Shown: positions 22,756 through 30,084, numbered from the stretch's first letter. The stretch is DNA of 33,596 bases from Succiniclasticum ruminis DSM 9236 (GCF_900112895.1 NZ_FONL01000019.1:1-33596), one strand, 5' to 3'. The notes: generated from the sequence alone by a model not told the origin. Program-made: numbers and translations.

Positions 22756-22880
22756 GGCGCATCCGGGACCAATCCGATGCGCCGGTGAAAACGGTTTGAC
22801 CTGCGGCGAAACGCAAGTTGCGGAGCCGCCGCAGTGCAAATACAGCGGGCGTGCCATGCGGCATGCGGCAGAATCGTAGG
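22756..22880 (+). other. Structured intergenic region between amidase and DUF1659 genes
   Basis: GGCGCATC (22756-22763) pairs with GATGCGCC (22776-22783), and CTGCGGCG (22801-22808) pairs with CGCCGCAG (22827-22834). A GC-rich inverted region (GTGCCATGCGGCATGCGGCA) follows. No T-run follows any stem, so these are not simple terminators. The ~215-base gap contains no gene; a structured leader or processing region is possible. Confidence 0.35.
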
Positions 22881-22949
22881 GCCTGCAGATGTAAGCCGCG
22901 GACGCAGTAAGTCCCGCACCAGTATTTTACGGGAAAGGAGGTGAAGCCG

Positions 22950-23174
22950 ATGGCAGCAGTTATGAACGTAATCAAACGATCCCTGTCCGTTTCCATCGCC
23001 CGGGGCGAAGATGCGGACGGGAATCAGGTGACCAAGAGTTATGTCTACTCCAACATCAAGCCCAACGCGGAACCGGCGAAGATCCTGGCAGTAGGCAAAG
23101 CCCTGGGCGGCCTGTTCGACAACGACATTACCGGGCTGGTAGTGGTGGAACGATCTACCCTGACGGAAGAGTAA
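22950..23174 (+). CDS. DUF1659 family protein
   Basis: 74 residues from the ATG at 22950, eight bases after AAAGGAGG; a GTG at 22941 overlaps the Shine-Dalgarno. The sequence pattern KSYVYSNIKPNAEPAKILAVGKALGGL ... VVVERSTLTEE fits the DUF1659 family. The function is unknown. In Firmicutes it commonly stands beside DUF2922 and YvrJ, as here. Confidence 0.85.
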   Translation: MAAVMNVIKRSLSVSIARGEDADGNQVTKSYVYSNIKPNAEPAKILAVGKALGGLFDNDITGLVVVERSTLTEE

Positions 23175-23182
23175 GGGCGGAA

Positions 23183-23263
23183 AAAAGAAAAAGGGCGGGC
23201 AACCGGTGAGGTTGTCCGCCAAAAACAGTAAATCGTTGGAAAAAATTTACAACTAACAGCGAG
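23183..23263 (-). ncRNA. Candidate small RNA B (minus strand, about 80 nt)
   Basis: A minus-strand promoter at 23298-23270 would start RNA near 23263. It would run leftward to the stem GGCGGACAACC (23220-23210) / GGTTGCCCGCC (23204-23194), closed by a 5-nt loop and followed by CTTTTTCTTTTTT, a textbook terminator. The interval lies wholly between DUF1659 and DUF2922 and has no open frame of note. Regulation or target is unknown. Confidence 0.45.
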
Positions 23264-23269
23264 GACTTA

Positions 23270-23298
23270 ACTATAGCGCAATATGCGTGGTTTGTCAA
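23270..23298 (-). promoter_or_regulatory. Minus-strand promoter of candidate small RNA B
   Basis: On the minus strand: TTGACA (23298-23293), a 17-bp spacer and TATAGT (23275-23270). The -35 box is perfect. The sequence is closely similar to the promoter at 23977-23950, including the spacer start AACCACG/AATCACG. Confidence 0.6.
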
Positions 23299-23316
23299 GA
23301 GTAAGGAGGAAAAAAT

Positions 23317-23538
23317 ATGAGTGCAGATACAGATCTGGATCTGGTGTTCCGGAACGCGGCAGGCAAAAAGGTGACCCTCAACATCGAGGAACCCAAGACC
23401 GGCGTAACGAAAGCGGAAATCGACGCCGCCATGCAGGTTGTGGTTGATAACAACATTTTCAACACCAGCGGCGGCGACATCGTGGACGCGGTGGAAGGTC
23501 GCCTGCGCACGATCACCCTTGATGTTGTCGGAGACTGA
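23317..23538 (+). CDS. DUF2922 family protein
   Basis: 73 residues, AAGGAGG before the ATG. The pattern LDLVFRNAAGKKVTLNIEEPKTGVTKAEIDAAM ... NIFNTSGGDIVDAVEGRLRT matches the DUF2922 family (short beta-alpha protein of unknown role). It lies 17 bp before yvrJ and probably shares a transcript with it. Confidence 0.88.
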   Translation: MSADTDLDLVFRNAAGKKVTLNIEEPKTGVTKAEIDAAMQVVVDNNIFNTSGGDIVDAVEGRLRTITLDVVGD

Positions 23539-23555
23539 CGCAAGGAGGCCGCGAC

Positions 23556-23723
23556 ATGGATACCACGGAAGTATTCAGCTTTATTAAAGACTTCGGCTTT
23601 CCCGTGGTGCTGAGCTGGTTTTTGCTTGTACGCATGGAAGACAGGCTGGCGGGCCTCACGGAAGTGATCGGGGAACTGAGCTGCAACATCGCTGCCATGC
23701 GGGGGGACGTTGCGAAAAAATGA
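23556..23723 (+). CDS. YvrJ family small membrane protein
   Basis: 55 residues, starting at ATG 23556 after AAGGAGG. It has one hydrophobic segment (FGFPVVLSWFLLVRMEDRL), followed by a helix LAGLTEVIGELSCNIAAM, the usual YvrJ build. YvrJ-type proteins are of unknown function and lie next to DUF1659, DUF2922 and sigma-like factors in many Firmicutes. Too short for default gene finders, but its Shine-Dalgarno, position and family pattern support it. A holin-like role with the amidase is speculation. Confidence 0.85.
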   Translation: MDTTEVFSFIKDFGFPVVLSWFLLVRMEDRLAGLTEVIGELSCNIAAMRGDVAKK

Positions 23724-23761
23724 AAAAGGCGCGCTGTCACTGGCAGTGTGCCGCAAATGAA

Positions 23762-23795
23762 AAAAAACCGGACGTGTAACAGCGTCCGGTTTTTT
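23762..23795 (+). terminator. Terminator behind yvrJ
   Basis: ACCGGACG (23766-23773) pairs perfectly with CGTCCGGT (23782-23789), followed by TTTTTT. The stem and loop (TGTAACAG) are those of the hairpins in the ORF6N duplication units. Confidence 0.8.
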
Positions 23796-23802
23796 GTGTG
23801 CT

Positions 23803-23943
23803 TGAAAAGAAAAACTCCCGGCCTGCACATACCAGGAGTTTTTTCCGGGTGGTACGTAATGTCTGTATACACCCGAGTGTGTTTCGCATGTGCCCGTTTA
23901 TTATTTCCAGAAGGCAACTGGATAAATAATAATGCGAAACACA
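23803..23943 (-). ncRNA. Candidate structured small RNA A (minus strand, about 140 nt)
   Basis: A near-perfect minus-strand promoter (23977-23950) predicts a start near 23943. The RNA would begin with GTGTTTCGCAT (23942-23932), which pairs with ATGCGAAACAC (23889-23879). Inside this stem is a second one, with CCAG/CTGG around a short loop and AT-rich flanks (TTATTATTT/AAATAATAA). A second hairpin follows (CGGGTG 23875-23870 / CACCCG 23852-23847). A terminator stem AAAACTCC (23841-23834) / GGAGTTTT (23817-23810) followed by TTCTTTTC closes it. Promoter, folded body and terminator together make a complete small-RNA gene. No minus-strand gene lies downstream, so a leader or riboswitch is unlikely. 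The RNA family is unknown to me. Confidence 0.6.
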
Positions 23944-23949
23944 AGGATG

Positions 23950-23977
23950 ATTATAGCACTGTATCGTGATTTGTCAA
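23950..23977 (-). promoter_or_regulatory. Minus-strand promoter of candidate small RNA A
   Basis: On the minus strand: TTGACA (23977-23972), a 16-bp spacer and TATAAT (23955-23950). Both boxes match the sigma-A consensus perfectly. A similar promoter lies at 23298-23270. Confidence 0.7.
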
Positions 23978-23999
23978 CAGGGTTGGGAAATTTTTTTAG

Positions 24000-24015
24000 T
24001 GTTTCACGTGAAACT
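24000..24015. promoter_or_regulatory. parS-like site 3
   Basis: TGTTTCACGTGAAACT is identical over 16 bases to the site at 16229 and has the full 14-bp core (24001-24014). It lies at the border between the replication/amidase module and the AT-rich island. The stretch from 24016 to 24335 contains no gene. It holds AT-rich sequence and GGACAAATGGAC ... TATAAT (24094-24122), similar to 12335-12364. Confidence 0.8.
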
Positions 24016-24335
24016 TTTTGATAAAAACCCCCAAAATTTTACGCCAACTTCTAAAGCCTGCACAGGGCGCGGCTTGTAGCACTTCTGCAAGTACGGACAA
24101 ATGGACGAGAAATGGAGTATAATTAGAGCAGGGGGCACCAGGGGGTAGATTAATTAATCATTTGAGGAACTCGTTTTTGCCAATCAACTATTGACAAAAT
24201 AATTGGCCTAAAATTCATGTGAGCGCAATGTTTTATAAAATTGAAAAACTCAATTTATTTTTGATTCATTGATATATTTTTGTTATTATATTCATAGGAA
24301 AGATTAATTATTTGAATATCGAAGGGGTTGATGAT

Positions 24336-24542
24336 ATGAATTACAATAAACTATGGAAATTGTTAATTGATCGCAATTTAAAAAAGAAAGATTTACGTGA
24401 GATGGCAGGATTAACAACGAATGTAATGGCAAAGATGGGAAAAGGCGGGGATGTTTCAACTAATGTATTGCGTAAGATTTGTGAAGCCTTGGATTGCCAG
24501 TTGTATGACATTGTTGAGCTTGAATCAGACATGAACCGATAG
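24336..24542 (+). CDS. Small Xre/Cro-type regulator of the restriction-modification locus
   Basis: 68 residues from the ATG at 24336, after AAGGGG; a TTG at 24312 is in frame but unlikely. The helix-turn-helix pattern is DRNLKKKDLREMAGLTTNVMAKMGKGGDVSTNVLRKICEALDCQL, a common small regulator type that often precedes DNA cytosine methyltransferase genes as a control protein. Its codon use is AT-rich, like the following 3.2 kb. A reading frame starts directly at its stop codon and runs into the Z1 fragment. Confidence 0.85.
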   Translation: MNYNKLWKLLIDRNLKKKDLREMAGLTTNVMAKMGKGGDVSTNVLRKICEALDCQLYDIVELESDMNR

Positions 24543-25169
24543 GGGATTGTAGCGGTTATATTTGCCAAAGAAATAGTTAACAACTGGCTTCATAGATATG
24601 TTTTTGTTTGTCTTAAGAATTCTAAAAGATTACAGAATCTTATAACCTGGCTTCATTCAAACCAAGCAAGGGCTGCAAAGATGAGAATACTGGTTATTGA
24701 TGATGAAGCTGACCAGGCAAGTATTAATACTGCTAAAATGGGAAATCCGCAAGATGAGGAAGAGATTGAGAGAACCACGGTAAATCGGCTGATAATTGAT
24801 CTTGTTAAAGGAAATGATTGTGAAAGCAACCGGTCGAATGCTCAATTTCAGGCTATGAATTATGTCAGCTTTACTGCTACACCATATGCTAATGTATTAA
24901 ATGAAGCCTACAGAGACTCTTTATATCCAAGTAATTTTATCTGTAACTTGCCTGAATCTAAAGAATATTTTGGTCCTAAAGTTATTTGGGGAAGTAAAGC
25001 AGATGACAATTATAATGGCTTAAATATTTTGAGAACAATACCTGAAAGCGAGATGAAAGAACTCAAACTGCTTCATAAAGGTAGCACTTCAACATTACCT
25101 ACTGAATTTCAAAAGTCGATAGCCTGGTTTTTATGTTCTGCAGGACTAATCCAAGAGCTGTTTTTTTAG
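24543..25169 (+). pseudogene. Fragment of a Z1-domain protein (restriction-associated)
   Basis: The frame is open from the stop of the Xre gene. Similarity to Z1-domain proteins appears from FVCLKNSKRLQNLITWL onward: ILVIDDEADQASINTAKMG, AMNYVSFTATPYANVLNEAY, SLYPSNFICNLPESKEYFGP. Z1 proteins are usually several hundred residues longer and belong to ATPase-like components of restriction systems. Here the N-terminal part is missing (no start codon fits; the ATG at 24681 is internal). The C-terminal part is cut off after SIAWFLCSAGL, where the sequence switches to a methyltransferase in another frame. Most likely inactive. Confidence 0.75.
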
Positions 25170-26356
25170 AGAATGTTGAAAATTTGGTGCTTCATGATCA
25201 TGGGAATACGATTGAGACGATCATTAAAACCTTGGAAGATGAGCTCAGATACCGTGTTATCGGTGTAAGTTTAGATGATGACGGGAATTATGTTTATAAC
25301 CGTTCATCTTTGGTAAGGAATTCAAAGGATTTTGGCGTTCCGCAAAACAGGCCAAGAGTGTATTTAATGGCCTTTAGTAAAAAAATCTACGGTAATGCTG
25401 TGAAATTATTGACGAAGTCATTACCTACAAGTGGAAATAAAATTATTTTCCGTGATGTAAATGAAATATTGGAACCCGTTGTAGAAGACAGATATTATAT
25501 GGCGCAAGGGTATTTGGAAACATTAAAAAGGCATAAAGCCCGCCAAAAGAAAAACGGATATGGATTCGGTTATTGTGTGGTTAACCAAACTAAGTCTGAA
25601 CATCCTTTAGCATATACTATTTTAGCTACAGGCGGATCCGGAAAAGAGCGGAATTTAATATATCAACCCAAAGAAGGAGTCGCGGGAAAAGTAATTCCGG
25701 AAAAGCAAACACCTCTTAATGCAGAAGGAATACGTTTCATGACGCCAACTGAATGGGGGCGCTTGCAAGGTTTTATCGGGTATGCTTTTTTAGATGAAAA
25801 TGGGAAAGAAAAATTTGAGTTTCCGAATGAAATTACTGACGGTTATAAATACAAACAGTTTGGGAATTCGGTAACAATTCCTGTTATTGAAACAATGGCA
25901 AATTTTATGTTAGAGTGCTTTGGTGTTTTAGAGAAACAACAGGTTGATGTTGTTCGTGCAATAGCTGATAATAATTCATGTTTTTCCAAACGTGATGTAA
26001 TGGAAATACTGGACTTAAACTCTGCACAAGCCGGATATTTGTTAAGAACGATGGTTGATTCTGGTGAAATTTTGAAATTTTCAAGGGGTAAATCAACCAG
26101 ATATGCTAAATATGCTGACAGGTTGATACTTCCGCCTGTTAGTAACGAGGATAAAGTACTTACCATGTTTGAAACTCGTAGTATAATTACTAATTCAGAT
26201 ATCACAAAGGAACTGAATTTAAAGGTTTCAACCACTAATGTTTTACTTTCTAACATGGTAAAAAAAGGGTTGCTTAAAAGGTTGGCAAGGGATGTGTTAA
26301 AAGAGTATACAGGTCTTTTAAAAACTGGCAGAATACTTCTTGAAGCAATAAAATAA
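25130..26356 (+). pseudogene. 5'-truncated C5-cytosine DNA methyltransferase with C-terminal winged helices
   Basis: The frame from 25133 begins in the middle of the methyltransferase: NPRAVFLENVENLVLHDHGN holds the ENV motif (motif VI), then FGVPQNRPRVYLMAF (motif VIII) and, near the end of that domain, RLQGF and KQFGNSVTIPV (motifs IX/X). The SAM-binding motif I and the catalytic Pro-Cys motif IV are absent, lost at the junction with the Z1 fragment. Residues from about 275 form two helix-turn-helix modules (FSKRDVMEILDLNSAQAGYL and NSDITKELNLKVSTTNVLL). It should not methylate DNA. The C-terminal modules are intact. Confidence 0.8.
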
Positions 26357-26426
26357 TGTGATATATTGGAACAGTTGCATATGTTGAAGAGATAGTTTTA
26401 TAATTTTTATTTTTGGGAGTAAATAT

Positions 26427-27749
26427 ATGGAGTTCTTTAAACAACCTAAACAACCAAAATGGAAAATCGTTGAATATTCAAAGAATCAAATAAAAAAAGC
26501 TGGGAAGATTATTAAGCATCTGGATTCTACTTCCGAACAAATGGAAGAAGCAACAAAAATAATTGATAATTGGCGTGCAGCACATGCTTTTCCTCTTCAC
26601 GTTATTTATACGCACCTACGTAGAATGGCATTAATTAATAAAAGAATAGTAGTTGCAGAAAGGTTAAAAAGACTTGATTCTATAATTAATAAACTCAAAA
26701 GAGAGAAAACCATGAGTTTATTAACGATGCAAGATTTAGGAGGATGTCGTTTTATTGTACCTAGAATAAAAGATGTATATAAATATCATTTCATATATGT
26801 GCAGATAAATTTTCGGACCGGAGAGTATTATATTGGGAAGGTTAACAGAAAGAGATGGAAAGAACTGAAGAATTATAAAGGCTCCGGGTTATTGTTTCAA
26901 AAAAAGTACAAAAAACATACGGAAGAATTTGTCCAATATTTTATTGCTTGTTGTAAAACAGCCGAAGAAACGGAAAAATTGGAAGCACAAATAGTAAACA
27001 GTGAACTCCTTAAAGATCCACTATGCCTCAACTTGGTTAAAGGGGGCGGGGGAACTAGCAAACATGACAGTGAAGAGCGAATTATTCATATACGTGAATA
27101 TTTATTGGCACACCCTGAACAGTATCAGGCTATGCTTGCTAAGAATAAAGAACTATATTGTTCGGGGCCGACGCCTGCTTTAAAAGCACGAAACGAAAGA
27201 ATAAAAGCTACTGCATCACAAAGCAAATATCGTGAAATGTCCAGGAAGCGAATTATTCGCTGGAAAACTGAACATCCAGAAGAGTATGCAGCCTCGCGTG
27301 AAAATAATCGTATTGCGATGCAAAGCGAAGAATCTAAACAAAAAAGAAATGCTTCACTGCAGAAGTGGCGTGAAGCTCATCCGAAAGAATACGCTGAATA
27401 CAGGCGCAAACAAATAGAAGCAGCCCATAGCGCAGAAGCAAAAGCCAAGCGTAGTAAGTCTTTAAAAGAATGGAATCGGACGCATCCGGAAGAAGTTAAG
27501 CGAAGAGCTGCAAAAGTAGGTAAGTCAAGGCAGAAGGCTGTTAATATGCTTGATTTAAAAACCGGAGAAGTTTTGAAATCTTTTAACAGTCAGCAAGAGG
27601 CTGCGGAGTGGCTGGTACAACAAGGGTTAGCGAAAAATACAAAGTGTAAAGGTTCTATAAGTGCAGTTTGTCTGAAAAAACTGATCCCTGGTCATGGTAC
27701 TAGAAATCAAGCACACGGATACGGTTGGGAGTTTAAAGAGGAGAAATAA
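26427..27749 (+). CDS. RelA/SpoT-domain N-terminus fused to a GIY-YIG/NUMOD-type endonuclease
   Basis: 440 residues, TTTGGGAG before the ATG. Residues 1-119 resemble the beginning of a RelA/SpoT nucleotide synthetase (NWRAAHAFPLHVIYTHLRR, RLKRLDSIINKLKREKTMSL, MQDLGGCRFIV). At about residue 120 the sequence changes to a homing-endonuclease-like protein: FIYVQINFRTGEYYIGKV (GIY-YIG-like), YKGSG, then DPLCLNLVKGGGG, several Lys/Arg-rich HPEE repeats and an end like a NUMOD1/IENR1 DNA-binding segment (VNMLDLKTGEVLKSFNSQQEAAEWL). The rest of the synthetase domain is not found downstream. An endonuclease gene seems to have landed inside the conserved part of the RelA/SpoT gene, in frame. The synthetase is probably dead; the endonuclease may work. 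Confidence 0.75.
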   Translation: MEFFKQPKQPKWKIVEYSKNQIKKAGKIIKHLDSTSEQMEEATKIIDNWRAAHAFPLHVIYTHLRRMALINKRIVVAERLKRLDSIINKLKREKTMSLLTMQDLGGCRFIVPRIKDVYKYHFIYVQINFRTGEYYIGKVNRKRWKELKNYKGSGLLFQKKYKKHTEEFVQYFIACCKTAEETEKLEAQIVNSELLKDPLCLNLVKGGGGTSKHDSEERIIHIREYLLAHPEQYQAMLAKNKELYCSGPTPALKARNERIKATASQSKYREMSRKRIIRWKTEHPEEYAASRENNRIAMQSEESKQKRNASLQKWREAHPKEYAEYRRKQIEAAHSAEAKAKRSKSLKEWNRTHPEEVKRRAAKVGKSRQKAVNMLDLKTGEVLKSFNSQQEAAEWLVQQGLAKNTKCKGSISAVCLKKLIPGHGTRNQAHGYGWEFKEEK

Positions 27750-27752
27750 TCC

Positions 27753-28415
27753 ATGCAACTGCCAAAATCAGAACAACTGAATATTGCAAGCTTATCCAGC
27801 CTTTTTGAATACGGCAATCCGGATTCTTCCACTATTTTGCTGCAGATGGTGGATGATCATGATCTGGCTGTGATAGAAAATGAAGTGGCGGCCATCCGGA
27901 AGACGGCGGATGACTTCCATTTGCTTGCCATTAAAGTGAAGGACTGGAATCTGGATCTGTCTCCCTGGAATGCGCCGGCCGTGTTCGGGAAAGAAGGCTT
28001 CGGCGGTGGCGCGGCGGAAACGCTGGCTGCTGTGCTGGATTTGTGTTCGGACGACAGCAGGCGGTATTATGTCGGAGGGTATTCTCTTGCCGGCCTCTTT
28101 GCTTTGTGGGCGGCGTATCAGACGGACGTGTTCGCAGGGGTGGCGGCGGCGTCGCCTTCAGTCTGGTTTCCCGGTTTTGCGGATTACATGGAAGAGCATG
28201 CGATAAAATGCAGGCGGGTTTATCTGAGTCTGGGGGACAGGGAAGAAAAGGTGCGGAATCCGGTGATGGCTGCTGTAGGAGAGAACATCCGCAGGGCGTA
28301 TGACTGCCTGGCAGGGCAGGGAGTTGATTGTGTGCTGGAGTGGAACAGGGGAAATCATTTTAAAGAGCCGGATATAAGAACGGCAAAAGCGTTTGCCTGG
28401 CTGATAGGGAATTGA
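27753..28415 (+). CDS. Alpha/beta-hydrolase, esterase-like
   Basis: 220 residues; GAGGAG lies inside the end of the preceding gene, only three bases away from it. Composition returns to GC-rich here. The nucleophile motif GGYSLAGLFALWAAY contains the active Ser (GxSxxG variant). SLGDREEKVRNP supplies the acid region and EWNRGNHFKEPD the His. There is no signal peptide, so it should act in the cytoplasm, perhaps as an esterase of the enterochelin-esterase or EstD type. Substrate unknown. Confidence 0.8.
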   Translation: MQLPKSEQLNIASLSSLFEYGNPDSSTILLQMVDDHDLAVIENEVAAIRKTADDFHLLAIKVKDWNLDLSPWNAPAVFGKEGFGGGAAETLAAVLDLCSDDSRRYYVGGYSLAGLFALWAAYQTDVFAGVAAASPSVWFPGFADYMEEHAIKCRRVYLSLGDREEKVRNPVMAAVGENIRRAYDCLAGQGVDCVLEWNRGNHFKEPDIRTAKAFAWLIGN

Positions 28416-28470
28416 CTGGTGTTGGGGAAGAGGTAAGTTGTAAAAGAGGTTTTCGTATGAGGTAGCGAAA

Positions 28471-28863
28471 ATGAAGCGGGCATTTCTGTTGGTTCTTTTT
28501 TGTGTGGTCCTTCTGGCAGGCTATACGGTAACAAGGACATTGCTGGCAAAAGAAAAAGCGACTCTTACGTTTCATTCCTTTGATGGAGGCGGACCGCGTT
28601 ACAGTGTCGTGTTTGATTCGGATATCGTTTCCTGCCAGAAGGAGAAACGGTATAAAAAGCCGGATCATAAAAGGTTAAAGGGAGCAGGTTACGATGTCGT
28701 ATTCACGTTTACGGGCCTGAAGACAGGGGAAACGATTGTGACGGTGCAGAAAAGGTCGCCGGTTAAGGAGGCATTGAATGAAGACAGGCAGTATAAGCTG
28801 AAGGTAGATAACGATCTGAATGTAAAAATCGAAGCAGTAAATCCGGCATCCGCTGTGAGGTAA
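28471..28863 (+). CDS. Small exported or membrane-anchored Ig-like protein
   Basis: 130 residues, GAGGTAG before the ATG. The start MKRAFLLVLFCVVLLAGYTV is a signal peptide or anchor. The remainder is beta-rich (TLTFHSFDGGGPRYSVVF ... YDVVFTFTGLKTGETIVTV ... RQYKLKVDNDLNVKI). This order resembles chagasin (I42 inhibitor) or similar Ig folds, where the F-TGLK-GET and R-S-P parts form loops, but the usual inhibitor motifs are not complete. Function unknown. Confidence 0.7.
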   Translation: MKRAFLLVLFCVVLLAGYTVTRTLLAKEKATLTFHSFDGGGPRYSVVFDSDIVSCQKEKRYKKPDHKRLKGAGYDVVFTFTGLKTGETIVTVQKRSPVKEALNEDRQYKLKVDNDLNVKIEAVNPASAVR

Positions 28864-28896
28864 GAGTCATGTAATACAAATAAGGAGAGAATCATT

Positions 28897-29874
28897 ATGC
28901 CGATCAACAAAAATGAACTCACGATGGAACAGGTGAGGAAGGCATTGTCCGGCTTTTCCGTTTGTTTGCTGCTGTTTCTTTTGTGTGGATCATCCGCGTT
29001 GGCGGCGGAGATCTTCAGGGAGACCGTTCCCCTGGAGCGGAACCGTGTGCTGTTGCATCTGGAACGGTACGTAGAGAAGGACGGTAAGAGGAAGCAGCCC
29101 CTCCTGCTCGTGCATGGGGTAACCTATTCGTCCCATGAGTTCGATGTGGATTATAAAGATTACAGCCTGGCGCGCTATTTCGCCGGGCACGGGTTTGAAG
29201 TCTGGCTGCTGGATATTGCAGGGTTTGGCAATTCCGGCAGTATCGGGGACGGCTTCCGGCCGGATTCCGATTACGCGGCGGAAGACATCGCGGCGGCTGT
29301 GCGGTGTATCATGCGGCGCAGCCGGGTTTCCTTCGTGGATGTGCTGGGGTGGAGCTGGGGAACCGTGACAAGCGGGCGTTTTGCGGCGCGTCATCCCGAA
29401 ATGGTGCGCAGGCTTGTGCTCTACGCCCCGATTGTGGCAGGGCTTGGGGAGCAGCCGGTGGCTGAACCCTTCCATACGAATACATGGATGCACGCGGCGG
29501 AGGATTTCCAGACCGCTCCGGACGGCGGCATTGATTTCCGCATTGTGGAAAGGCCTGTGGCGGACACGTTTCTTTCCAACGCCTGGCGCAATGACAAAAC
29601 GTCCAGCCCTAACGGCGGCCGGAGGGATTTACTGGTAAGCCCGGATACAAGGCTGATTCCCACGGCGGACATCAAAGTTCCGACGCTCATCATCGTCGGT
29701 TCCAAAGATCCCTATGTATCCCCGGCGTTATGCGAAGAGGCGTATAAAACGCTGCCGGACAGGAATTCCCGTCTGGAGATCATAGAGGGCGGGGGTCACG
29801 CGATGCTCATGGAGCGGCCCTATTACAGGAAGTTCCGTGCAAAGGTCAGGGCCTTCCTCTCTTCTGTAAACTAA
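28897..29874 (+). CDS. Exported alpha/beta hydrolase with a Nif11-leader-like N-terminus
   Basis: 325 residues. AAGGAGA lies eight bases before ATG. The first residues MPINKNELTMEQVRKAL match the Nif11-type leaders (compare MPIKPNELTKEMVMKAM), and the DNA around the start matches too. From residue ~19 it becomes a signal peptide (FSVCLLLFLLCGSSALAAE). The alpha/beta-hydrolase body has LLLVHGVTYSSHEF (oxyanion region), GWSWGT with the nucleophile Ser, SKDPYVSP with the acid and GGGHAMLMER with the His. A GTG at 28933 would give a normal signal peptide without the leader part. The gene looks like a join of a precursor gene's 5' end to a hydrolase gene. Substrate unknown. Confidence 0.85.
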   Translation: MPINKNELTMEQVRKALSGFSVCLLLFLLCGSSALAAEIFRETVPLERNRVLLHLERYVEKDGKRKQPLLLVHGVTYSSHEFDVDYKDYSLARYFAGHGFEVWLLDIAGFGNSGSIGDGFRPDSDYAAEDIAAAVRCIMRRSRVSFVDVLGWSWGTVTSGRFAARHPEMVRRLVLYAPIVAGLGEQPVAEPFHTNTWMHAAEDFQTAPDGGIDFRIVERPVADTFLSNAWRNDKTSSPNGGRRDLLVSPDTRLIPTADIKVPTLIIVGSKDPYVSPALCEEAYKTLPDRNSRLEIIEGGGHAMLMERPYYRKFRAKVRAFLSSVN

Positions 29875-30084
29875 CCAACAGATGAAAAGATAAACAGATG
29901 AAAAGTTATCTGGAAAACATTTCCCGGGTGAAGGGGAAGATCCTCTGCACCGGAGAAGAAACCGGCCCGCGGCTTTTTTGACCGGTGCGAGGAAATCGAA
30001 GACCGGGCGATTTGTAAAAAGAGCGATGTAAAGTTTTATCCCAAAAAGTGATGGTTAATATATAACATAAAGGAGGATTTTATT
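29875..30084 (+). other. Intergenic stretch with a possible coding relic
   Basis: No intact gene is seen. The words MKSYLENISRVKGKIL (29898 onward) and, in another frame, EEIEDRAICKKSDVKFYPKK ending at a TGA near 30049 look protein-like but are separated by a frameshift and stop. They may be the remains of a small gene. An AAAGGAGG at 30070 belongs to precursor 3. Confidence 0.25.

Noticed and set aside
23803-23943. The folded minus-strand region considered as a riboswitch or T-box leader
   Set aside because: No gene follows on that strand before the terminators, so there is nothing for a leader to control.
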